From NCBI GenBank assembly GCA_964459065.1, contig CAYWMN010000132.1, forward strand, positions 1 through 10,034: a stretch of 10,034 bases of DNA, given 5' to 3'. Source of the stretch: JAMCXS01 sp964459065. GTDB taxonomy: Bacteria > Acidobacteriota > Terriglobia > UBA7540. Made by a program: the position numbers and the translations under genes. Shown here one piece after another: positions 1 through 6,231 of the stretch (position 1 is the first letter of the stretch; each line of letters opens with the position of its first letter). A model generated the notes under the pieces. That model had not been told where the DNA came from. It saw only the letters and a program-made list of their open reading frames with translations, and ran no database searches.

Positions 1-295
1 CGCAGCCCTGATCGTACGCCAGAGAAATGAGCAGCGCATATAGGTACCAGTCGTGGCAGAATTCAATGAGCCGCCGGTAATAGGCGGGATCTTCAGGGAG
101 CCGCGCCGCATCAACCATCAAGCCGCGCAAGCGGGGCGGGTTGGTCGGGTCCGGAGGGGATCCTGACGTCGTGTTTTCGGCCGGCAAGGTTCTGCCGGCG
201 CCGGCCGACCGGGATGCCAGGGCGGTGCCTGCAAGCCCCGTGAGGCTATTGGCCAGGAAGTCGCGCCGGCTTGGTTGGGAACGTTGTTTTCGCAA
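1..295 (-). CDS. Tat-exported glycoside hydrolase family 20-like enzyme, N-terminal part
   Basis: About 98 residues are visible; the gene runs off the left edge, so the catalytic region is missing. Near the N-terminus is a twin-arginine motif, SRRDFL, followed by a small-residue hydrophobic stretch (ANSLTGLAGTALA), as in Tat signal peptides. After a proline-rich linker comes LRGLMVDAARLPEDP, then YYRRLIEFCHDW and AYDQGC. This resembles the start of the catalytic barrel in family 20 (hexosaminidase-like) enzymes, where an RG-hMhDxaR strand is followed by a YYRRLIEFCA-type helix. The likely role is export and cleavage of N-acetylhexosaminides or related glycans. The only usable start after the in-frame TAG is TTG at 295, with GGGAG three bases upstream, which is rather close. 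The family call rests on recalled motif similarity and the acid/base residues cannot be checked, so the subfamily is open. Confidence 0.6.
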   Translation of the reverse strand, partial: MRKQRSQPSRRDFLANSLTGLAGTALASRSAGAGRTLPAENTTSGSPPDPTNPPRLRGLMVDAARLPEDPAYYRRLIEFCHDWYLYALLISLAYDQGC

Positions 296-572
296 TGTCT
301 CCCGCCATGGCTGCTAACAACAGCAGGTCATATTTCTATCACTCTCTTCAAAATGCAGTCCAGCTAAACTTTTTCAGAGCTCGGCACGCACTGAACAGGC
401 TGTTTTCTTCAAATTAGCTGCAAGAAGCTTGTTGGCGGGCCGGTTCCCGCCGGCCGGCGGTTCATATCTGTATTCATCAAACCCATCATTTTCTTCCGAT
501 GAATGGCCGATCTTGAAGGTGTACCGGAACCTGTGCCGGTGGTGTATCCGTTGGTTGATTCGGGAAAAATCT

Positions 573-1484
573 ATGACGAAAAACTTAGCTGAAAAGAAAA
601 AAACGGGATCTTCTCCCGGCAAGGAAGATAAAGTTGAACCCTCAGTAAAAAGGCGCAGCGACCGGGTATCCATGGAATTCCCCCTTGAAGTTGTGGGGAC
701 TGATGCCACGTGTTTTAATTTCTTCGACAAAACGCGAACCGTCCTGATCAGCAGGCACGGCGCCATGATTGCCCTGGCACGCGTCCTGTCTCCTGAGCAA
801 GAGGTTACGGTACTCTGCCCTTTAACCGGCAAGGAGGCGGCGGCGCGTGTGGTGGGGCGAGTCGAGGGGCAATCCGGGGAACATTATTACGGTATTGCAT
901 TCCTCGACCCGGCGATCAATCTGTGGGATATCGAGTTTGCGGAGTTGAGTGAGAGTGAAAAGGCTGCCGCGCGTGTCCTGCTGGAATGTGGCGGTTGCCA
1001 TACGCGCAGGGTGACCTACCTCGATGTGCCTGAGACCGAGGTCTTGGATGCCAACCAGCGGCTTTCCATTTTTTGTGACCGGTGTTCGAATGCGACGACC
1101 TGGTTTCCTGCTCCAGCCAGCGCCGCGCGGCAGCAACTCGACAGTGAACAGGAGGCCAACCACCCCGCAAGCCCGTTACCCCAGGAGGCGTCCGATAAGC
1201 GCAAAGAAAAGCGGCTTCGAATGCAGGTAGCCGCTTGTGTCCGAGACGTTCAACTTGGGCAGGAGGTTACCCAGACCGTGGACATTTCGAAGGGAGGGGT
1301 TTGCTTCAGGAGCCGCAAGCGGTATCAAGTTGGGGCGCTGATTCAGGCGGCATTCCCTTACACTCCTAACCAGGCGAACATTTTTGTCCCCGGAAGGATT
1401 GTGTACTCTAAAGACACTGCAGAGGCCGGGGTCTTTTTTTATGGAGTTGCGATTGTTCAGGGACTTCGACAGAGGACTTCTTAG
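573..1484 (+). CDS. PilZ / zinc-ribbon / PilZ protein, probable c-di-GMP receptor
   Basis: A 303-residue cytoplasmic protein with no signal peptide or membrane segment. Residues about 27-123 form a first PilZ-like domain: it has the RRSDR arginine motif, but ISRHGA (59-64) stands where the [D/N]xSxxG motif is expected, so ligand binding may be weak or lost. Residues 139-171 hold two CxxC knuckles, ECGGC and CDRC, spaced like a zinc ribbon. Residues about 210-295 form a second, canonical PilZ domain with RKEKR (210-214) and DISKGG (237-242), the two motifs that clasp cyclic-di-GMP. The protein probably turns c-di-GMP level into an output by protein contact; the target is unknown. The start at ATG 573 is chosen because residues upstream in the frame (from 429) are unlike PilZ proteins; its ribosome site (CGGGA) is weak. 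The 277 bases separating it from the divergent glycosidase gene hold a GC-rich hairpin at 434-451. It converges with a type IV pilin gene, fitting a pilus or surface role. Confidence 0.85.
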   Translation: MTKNLAEKKKTGSSPGKEDKVEPSVKRRSDRVSMEFPLEVVGTDATCFNFFDKTRTVLISRHGAMIALARVLSPEQEVTVLCPLTGKEAAARVVGRVEGQSGEHYYGIAFLDPAINLWDIEFAELSESEKAAARVLLECGGCHTRRVTYLDVPETEVLDANQRLSIFCDRCSNATTWFPAPASAARQQLDSEQEANHPASPLPQEASDKRKEKRLRMQVAACVRDVQLGQEVTQTVDISKGGVCFRSRKRYQVGALIQAAFPYTPNQANIFVPGRIVYSKDTAEAGVFFYGVAIVQGLRQRTS

Positions 1485-1562
1485 GCCGGATCTTGATCGT
1501 CTGGAGCTTACAAGGGGGAGCCGTCTGGACGGGATGGGCGATCCGCCGGCGGCAGAAGCAAT

Positions 1563-2069
1563 CTAGAAGGCTGAGTCCGCCGCGCTGGCTTGAGCCGTGC
1601 TGTTCTGGCGGATGACGCCCGTCGGGTCGATAAAATAGGAATTTCCTCCGGTGACGCCGCGGGTTGAGGGGTCGGCATTGAAGGCATAGGCTTCGATCCT
1701 TCCCCCGATTGCCGACGCCGGAGAATATGTGAACTTGTAGCCGCTTTTTGTGGATGTCATGGTTGCCGCTCCGCCCGCGGCTTTGCCGGAGAGGACGTCG
1801 TCAACGATACCCGCCCCTATTGAACTGGCCTGGCTGCCGCTATTCGGGGGCCCGAGGTAGCCAAGAGTGGCGCTAAACCCGATGCTATAGGTGGATGAGT
1901 AAGTAAACTCAGCCGTGTTCAGTGTTCGAAGCGATTCCACGGCCGAGGCCTGATTGGCGGCTTCGCGGGAACGGATAAGGTTGGGGATCGCAATTGCCGC
2001 AAGGACTAAGATAATGGCGACGACGATCAAGAGTTCCACCAGTGAGAACCCGTCCGAGTGAGTTCGCAT
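1563..2069 (-). CDS. Type IV prepilin, PilA-like
   Basis: A 168-residue prepilin. The leader MRTHSDG is short and basic and is followed by FSLVELLIVVAII; prepilin peptidase would cut after Gly7, giving mature N-terminal Phe1 (to be methylated) and the conserved Glu5 (residue 12). Residues 8-29 form the hydrophobic helix ending in AIAIPNLI, which packs in the inner membrane and then in the fibre core. RSREAANQASAVESLRTLN continues the amphipathic helix. The C-terminal globular part contains YKFTYSP, YAFNADP and YFIDPTGVIRQ, a pattern I associate with Acidobacteria pilins; it has no cysteine pair. ATG 2069 has GGAGAG eight bases upstream, so the longer in-frame reading from 2138 is not used. 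No pilus assembly genes are adjacent. It could be a minor pilin or a pseudopilin, but length and motif fit a major-type pilin. Confidence 0.88.
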   Translation of the reverse strand: MRTHSDGFSLVELLIVVAIILVLAAIAIPNLIRSREAANQASAVESLRTLNTAEFTYSSTYSIGFSATLGYLGPPNSGSQASSIGAGIVDDVLSGKAAGGAATMTSTKSGYKFTYSPASAIGGRIEAYAFNADPSTRGVTGGNSYFIDPTGVIRQNSTAQASAADSAF

Positions 2070-2436
2070 TCGCTTTTCTCTCCAGATTGATACGGTGACC
2101 GCAGCCGGCGAGTGGTCCCCGTTTGAGTGATCCAGCAAAGCACCACTTCGTTAATATCGGTTGGTTTAGGGACTGTGTTTAGAGGCCATTTGGAGGATGA
2201 CTGTCAGGGTCGCCTGGTGGAGGCGATTCGAGGGTGGGCCTGGCCAAGCTCGCCAACGCGGGAGAGTTTGCTTGACGGGGCCGTGGGGCGCTCTTTCGAA
2301 GGCCGTCCAGGTAGAATTTCCCGGTGACTAGCAAGGACATCCTGCCTTTTGACCGGCCAGCCGTTTGGACAAGGCATTGACGGAATAATCATCGGCATGG
2401 GGTGGCGTTGGCGAGAAGAATTTCCGGCCTCAAAGT

Positions 2437-2448
2437 AAGGTTAACCTT
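2437..2448. repeat. Perfect 12-bp palindrome, possible operator
   Basis: AAGGTTAACCTT reads the same on both strands. It is followed directly by GGTTACC, so the half-site GGTTAACC is nearly repeated in tandem. It lies 36 bases before the proposed -35 box of the OmpA-like gene, in an otherwise AT-rich stretch, where an activator or repressor dimer could bind. No protein is known for it. Confidence 0.35.
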
Positions 2449-2484
2449 GGTTACCTATTTCGTTTATTTGATATATCTTATCGT

Positions 2485-2513
2485 TTGACATCCGGCAGCA
2501 TTGCTGATAGCCT
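2485..2513 (+). promoter_or_regulatory. Probable sigma-70-type promoter of the OmpA-like gene
   Basis: A perfect -35 box TTGACA (2485-2490) is followed after 17 bases by TAGCCT (2508-2513), which matches the -10 consensus at only three of six positions. The AT-rich stretch upstream (2453-2480) could act as an UP element. Transcription would start near 2520, giving a leader of about 77 bases. The weaker pair TTGGTT (2447) with TATATC (2472) is an alternative. Confidence 0.4.
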
Positions 2514-2596
2514 TGGCAACGGGATTTTCTGTAGCCTCGGAGCGGATGGGGCACAGACATTTGAGGATATATTCAAGAGATACGGAGGTTGACCTG

Positions 2597-4330
2597 ATGA
2601 ACCCGCGACGCACTCTTTCTCTAGCGACTGGAATGGCGCTTTTGATAATGCTCGCAGTTGTCGCTCCTGCGTTCCCGCGGGGGAACAAGGCGAAATTGAG
2701 GCTTCATGTTAGTCCCAATCAAGCCTACCTTTTCGTTGATGGTGCGGCACTCAAGGAAGGCAACTGCTTGTTAGGCGCGATGTGTACGGTGTGGCTTCCC
2801 CCTGGCGAGCACACGGTTTCAGTTCACAACTATGGGTATAAGACCGAAACGCAGAAGGTCAACCTGCAAGCGGGAAAGGTTACCAAGCTTGATATCAAGC
2901 TTGTGAAAGAAGGCGGGCCGGTTTCCTCGCCCTGGGGTCGCATTCAGATTGAGGGGGCTCCTCCGCACGCAGCCGTTCTGTTAAATGGGAAAACTCCTGC
3001 GTTTTTTGTTGGCCATGTTGACGAGTTTAACAATAACTTCCTTTTCAAGCAGCAGCTCATTGTTCCACCCGGAACTTATCAGATGGACGTGACCTGGTGG
3101 GGCGATCAAATTTGGGAAGGTTCCGTAACGGTCAAGCCGAATGAACGGGTCATCGTGCATGTCAACAAGAACGGAGCAACCACCACCAAGCCATGGCCGA
3201 AGGGTGCAAAGATTAAATCTCTGCCCCGCTTCAAGGCGGGGATCAACACCACCACCGTGGCGGTTGCCCCGGTGAAGGCCCATTTCTCGGCTAGTCCCAC
3301 TCAACTGAAATGCGGTGATGCTACCCAGCTTTCGTGGTCTTCCACCGACTCTGTGGAGAACACGATCAGTGGGATCGGCCAAGTGGGCGCCAGCGGTTCT
3401 CAATCGGTTTCACCGAAACAGACAACCACGTATGACTTTACCGCGGCGGGCCCCGGTGGCATTGTCAAACAAAGCGCTACCGTGGACGTCGATTCCGCCA
3501 TTCAAGCCTCGCTCAGCATTAGTCCCAGCGAGGTTCGTTACCACAAGGTGGGCAATAAAGTGGTCGAACAGGGATCGGCGACGATTTCATGGTCCACGAC
3601 GGGCGCCCAATCGGTATCCATTGATCCTCTGGGTTCGGTGGATAAAAATGGGAGCCAGACGATTACCCCGACTCCCAAGCAGACCAGTACTGGCCCTGTG
3701 GATGAAACCGATACCTATACGCTGCATGCGACGAATGATTGCGGCGGATCCCAAACCGAGACCGCCACGCTGCATATCGTTGGCCTGATCGAGGAGGCCC
3801 ACGTCAAGGTGGCCCTTGCCAGCATCTTCTTCCCAACCGACTGGCCTGACCGGCGCCATTCGCATGACGGTCTGCTGAGCAGCCAGCGGGAGGCTTTGGA
3901 TAAACTGGCGGAAACTTTCATTAAGCACCATGAGGCCGAGCCTGATTCCCGGCTGTTGCTTGAAGCCCATGCTGACCGTCGTGGCCCGCGCCACTACAAC
4001 ATGCTGCTTTCGGAACGCCGCGGGCAGATCGTCAAGAACTACCTGGTCAGCAAAGGGGTTCCTGAGGATCTGATCGAAATCAAGGCTTTTGGATGGACGA
4101 AGAATCTTAGCCTCTCGGAGGTTAAGAAACTGGAGTCGGCCAATCCTAACCGGACGGAGCAAGTCCGCCATTGGGTGACCGATCGCCTGGCCACCAATCG
4201 CCGCGTCGATCCGGTGCTGGAGCCCAACAACCTGCGGCCTACGCCGTACTATCCACACAATGCTCCTGACTCCAACGTCCTGCATATGAGGAATAAGCCG
4301 TCGTTGCGGACGGTCAGGAGAGCCCAGTAA
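2597..4330 (+). CDS. Envelope protein with PEGA-like, Ig-like and C-terminal OmpA domains
   Basis: A 577-residue exported protein. Residues 1-28 form a signal peptide (MNPRRT, then a hydrophobic core, then VAPAFPRG). Residues 34-105 are a PEGA domain, with LPPGEHTVSVHNYGYK and KLDIKL. Residues about 115-190 look like a second, diverged PEGA-type fold (VPPGTYQMDV). Residues about 226-299 and 304-395 are two Ig-like modules sharing the pattern LSWSSTD / ISWSTTG and a QTTTYDF or DTYTLHA strand. Residues 403-540 are an OmpA-like peptidoglycan-binding domain with FFPTD, HADRRG, YNMLLSERRGQIVKNYL and NRRV. The OmpA domain should anchor the protein to peptidoglycan diaminopimelate while the other domains reach out in the periplasm or to the surface. 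ATG 2597 is fixed by GGAGGT seven bases upstream (2584-2589) and by the signal peptide. It stands alone between a promoter and a strong terminator. The exact partner or substrate is unknown. Confidence 0.85.
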   Translation: MNPRRTLSLATGMALLIMLAVVAPAFPRGNKAKLRLHVSPNQAYLFVDGAALKEGNCLLGAMCTVWLPPGEHTVSVHNYGYKTETQKVNLQAGKVTKLDIKLVKEGGPVSSPWGRIQIEGAPPHAAVLLNGKTPAFFVGHVDEFNNNFLFKQQLIVPPGTYQMDVTWWGDQIWEGSVTVKPNERVIVHVNKNGATTTKPWPKGAKIKSLPRFKAGINTTTVAVAPVKAHFSASPTQLKCGDATQLSWSSTDSVENTISGIGQVGASGSQSVSPKQTTTYDFTAAGPGGIVKQSATVDVDSAIQASLSISPSEVRYHKVGNKVVEQGSATISWSTTGAQSVSIDPLGSVDKNGSQTITPTPKQTSTGPVDETDTYTLHATNDCGGSQTETATLHIVGLIEEAHVKVALASIFFPTDWPDRRHSHDGLLSSQREALDKLAETFIKHHEAEPDSRLLLEAHADRRGPRHYNMLLSERRGQIVKNYLVSKGVPEDLIEIKAFGWTKNLSLSEVKKLESANPNRTEQVRHWVTDRLATNRRVDPVLEPNNLRPTPYYPHNAPDSNVLHMRNKPSLRTVRRAQ

Positions 4331-4352
4331 GTCGAAAGTCAGGTGCAAAAAG

Positions 4353-4394
4353 AACGTCCTGCCGCTTAAAACAAGCGGCAGGACGTTTTGCTTT
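4353..4394 (+). terminator. Strong intrinsic terminator, probably bidirectional
   Basis: A perfect 15-base stem (4353-4367 with 4373-4387) closes a five-base loop. On the right it runs into TTTTGCTTTT; on the left an A-rich stretch (4347-4351) would read as U on the other strand. It starts 22 bases after the OmpA-like stop and lies behind the stop of the convergent small membrane protein, so it can end both transcripts. Confidence 0.88.
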
Positions 4395-4454
4395 TAAGGG
4401 AGGACACGAGGAAAACTTATCAGTTCATGAGGCGTGGTTTTGTGGTATGAAGCG

Positions 4455-4772
4455 CTAGCTGACGATGGGTTCATTTTGCTCCATTTGCAATCTTTGATCT
4501 TTTTGCCGGGCGGTATCTTTTCGCAGGCTTCGGAATTGGATGAGCGGGATGATTAAAACCAGCAGCAGGCCCACGCCCAGCAGCAAAACTTCCGCTGATT
4601 TGACGACCAGGGAGGACATGGCAGCGTGGTGGTGAAATGCAATCCACCAGCTTTGCCAGGTAAAAATCAACCCTAACAGCAGGATCCCTGCTCCTCCAAC
4701 GTAGAAGCACAAGAACACACACCAGAGGAGCAGCGACGCGGCCCTATGTCGAACAAGTCCGATATCGGTCAT
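4455..4772 (-). CDS. Small two-helix membrane protein of unknown function
   Basis: A 105-residue protein that I do not recognise. Residues 11-38 form a long hydrophobic helix (AASLLLWCVFLCFYVGG onward) and residues 58-80 a second one (VLLLGVGLLLVLIIPL). A short loop rich in Trp and His (SWWIAFHHHA) joins them, and the last 25 residues are charged (RKDTARQKDQR). The basic residues before helix 1 and after helix 2 suggest both ends face the cytoplasm. No clear ribosome site precedes ATG 4772. A TATAAA box lies about 20 bases upstream on the minus strand (4793-4798), which would give a very short leader, but no good -35 box accompanies it. Hydrophobic pattern and isolated position between terminator and intergenic space support a real gene, without indicating a role. 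Confidence 0.6.
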   Translation of the reverse strand: MTDIGLVRHRAASLLLWCVFLCFYVGGAGILLLGLIFTWQSWWIAFHHHAAMSSLVVKSAEVLLLGVGLLLVLIIPLIQFRSLRKDTARQKDQRLQMEQNEPIVS

Positions 4773-5048
4773 ATCGATTCGTTTTTCGAACCTTTATACC
4801 CCTGCACCGAGGCAACGCTCAGCCTGGGCGATTCAAGATTTTGTTTCATTCCAGGTCCTACCTCTAATTCGTCAGTTTCACCCAACATCTTGAGAGGAGT
4901 TTGGAATTAGCCGGGTTCCTTTTGTGGGATGAAACATTTGCCCCAGGTGCCCGGTCGATATTCCCGCCCTTCGTCTGCCGGCATCTGATATACAATCATC
5001 GAAGAATTTGAATTCCCGATTTCATGGAGATGGAGGGTGATCCTCGCG

Positions 5049-5666
5049 ATGCGCCGGAGCTGGCGTCCAGCCTACCGTTGGTTTGAGGGCGTGGCCTCCA
5101 GGATTTCAGATAACCGCGGGCTTGTTCTGTCGGTTTTACTGATCTGCGCCTCATGGTGGGGACGTCCCGCCGCGGGACTTGCGCAAAAAAATCCTCCGAA
5201 ACCATCCGGATTCCAATTGAAGAGTACGGGCTTCGAAAACGGTGGAAAGATTCCTAAGGAATATACCTGTGAAGGGGCGGACCTCTCGCCCGCTCTATCC
5301 TGGTTGCACCCTCCGGCCGGCGCTCAAAGCTTTGTTCTCCTGGTCGACGACCCTGACGCGCCTTCAGGTACCTGGGTGCATTGGGTTGTTTATAATCTCG
5401 CCGGTCGGTTGCGAGGGGTGCCTGCCCATGTGCCCAAGGGAAATCATCTTGCCCAAGGAGGGCTGCAAGGGAAAAACGACTTTGGGTGGACCGGATATGG
5501 GGGGCCCTGCCCGCCACCGGGCCCGGCCCACCACTACCATTTCAAGCTCTACGCTTTGGATGAAAAACTGGACCTCCCGCCGGGCGCCTCCGAAAAGGAA
5601 GTGCTCAATGCGATGAAAGGTCATGTTCTTGGCGAAGCTCAAATCATCGCGCTCTTTGGGCGCTAA
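5049..5666 (+). CDS. Exported YbhB/YbcL-family (PEBP, Raf kinase inhibitor-like) protein
   Basis: A 205-residue protein of the phosphatidylethanolamine-binding protein family. Residues about 24-46 form a signal peptide (LVLSVLLICASWWG, ending AGLAQ), so it acts outside the cytoplasm. The two family signatures are present: DDPDAPSGTWVHWVVYNL near residues 100-117, and GYGGPCPPPGPAHHYHF at 149-165, which together line the small anion-binding pocket. The bacterial family has the PEBP fold, but its physiological ligand is not settled, so kinase inhibition should not be assumed. Mature length (about 160 residues) is normal. The ATG at 5049 is preferred because GGTGATC just upstream extends a GGAGGG ribosome site (5032-5042); an in-frame GTG at 5037 is an alternative. 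The 276 bases upstream hold only a possible TATACAAT box near 4989 and no gene. Confidence 0.9.
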   Translation: MRRSWRPAYRWFEGVASRISDNRGLVLSVLLICASWWGRPAAGLAQKNPPKPSGFQLKSTGFENGGKIPKEYTCEGADLSPALSWLHPPAGAQSFVLLVDDPDAPSGTWVHWVVYNLAGRLRGVPAHVPKGNHLAQGGLQGKNDFGWTGYGGPCPPPGPAHHYHFKLYALDEKLDLPPGASEKEVLNAMKGHVLGEAQIIALFGR

Positions 5667-5704
5667 GCAAGCCTGGGTTGTCCCTGTTCTCTTTTTCGGC
5701 GGTC

Positions 5705-5735
5705 TTGACCAAGGCCGTAGCTTTGTTTTTAAAAT
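5705..5735 (+). promoter_or_regulatory. Probable promoter of the small gene at 5878
   Basis: TTGACC (5705-5710) matches the -35 consensus at five of six positions. Two overlapping -10 candidates follow: TTTAAA at 5728 after 17 bases, or TAAAAT at 5730 after 19 bases. Transcription would start near 5741, giving a leader of about 135 bases that includes the 18-bp palindrome. Confidence 0.4.
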
Positions 5736-5768
5736 AGTGTTGGCTTGGCAAAGGCAGCGGGAGATCCG

Positions 5769-5786
5769 GAGGGAAGGCCTTCCCTC
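5769..5786. repeat. Perfect 18-bp palindrome in the leader of the small gene at 5878
   Basis: GAGGGAAGGCCTTCCCTC is a perfect 18-base palindrome with no spacer. As DNA it could be a dimer-binding operator just downstream of the proposed start of transcription; as RNA it could fold into a seven-pair stem with a GGCC loop. No T-run follows, so it is not a terminator. Confidence 0.45.
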
Positions 5787-5877
5787 ACGGTTTCAATCGC
5801 TTCGTCGGAGCCATACTTGTGTTGTTGTCTGGAATAATCTTTCAGGCAAGAAGATCGATGAGGAGGAGCCACCAGCG

Positions 5878-6210
5878 GTGAGTGAAGAACCAGGAGTTGG
5901 GATCAAGGGGGAAGCAAAGCAAGGCGAGGCCGTAAGCGCATCGGACCGGGCGCAGGACGCGATTTATCAGAAAGGCACACTGGTCGGTCGCGTTGTGGAC
6001 GCGGAAGTTGACCGGGAGGCTAAACAGATCCGCTTTGGCGAGATTTACGGCAGTGACCACCTTCTGATTCCGGAGGAGTGCGAATTCCAAAATTACAGGG
6101 TGATCATTCAGAAGATTCTTTTCGCTTCCAAAGTGGAAAAACAGTCTGGGCGCCGGGGAAGGGTGCTTCGAGACTGTGTCGCGGACATTCTGGGACATCG
6201 TCAACAATGA
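5878..6210 (+). CDS. Small conserved-looking hypothetical protein, possible PRC-barrel-like core
   Basis: A 110-residue soluble protein that I cannot assign. The N-terminal 30 residues are polar and probably flexible. Residues about 33-75 (GTLVGRVVDAEVDREAKQ, then IRFGEIYGSDHLLIPEECEF) look like alternating short beta strands. The G-hVxDhEVD pattern followed by a 'hLIP' strand recalls PRC-barrel domains, but this is only a visual resemblance. The C-terminal part is basic (KVEKQSGRRGRVLRD). The start is set at GTG 5878 because AGGAGGAG (5861-5868) lies nine bases before it, the strongest ribosome site in the frame; the frame is open back to 5623 but overlaps the PEBP gene. It has its own probable promoter, and its stop lies 21 bases from the convergent HD-GYP gene. 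Confidence 0.6.
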   Translation: MSEEPGVGIKGEAKQGEAVSASDRAQDAIYQKGTLVGRVVDAEVDREAKQIRFGEIYGSDHLLIPEECEFQNYRVIIQKILFASKVEKQSGRRGRVLRDCVADILGHRQQ

Positions 6211-6231
6211 TTGTGACCGAGCGGGCGGGCT

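Larger units (their letters stand above)
2070..2596. other. Non-coding region between divergent pilin and OmpA-like genes
   Basis: About 530 bases separate two divergently read genes. Open frames here are short, lack ribosome sites and resemble no family. The first 120 bases carry the pilin leader on the minus strand; I looked for a sigma-54 site there and did not find one. The right end turns AT-rich (about 2450-2490) and holds a palindrome and a promoter, listed separately. The middle (about 2200-2400) shows nothing I can identify. Confidence 0.6.

Noticed and set aside
2070..2200. Sigma-54 promoter for the pilin gene
   Set aside because: TGGTGCTTTGC near 2135 on the minus strand has the right elements but the spacing between them is too short.
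3587..4348. 253-codon open frame on the minus strand
   Set aside because: It lies antisense within the OmpA-like gene, whose domains are clear; the product resembles no family.
4842..4936. Imperfect inverted repeat TGTTTCATTCC / GGGATGAAACA
   Set aside because: One mismatch and 73 bases between the arms; not clearly more than chance and not placed at a promoter.
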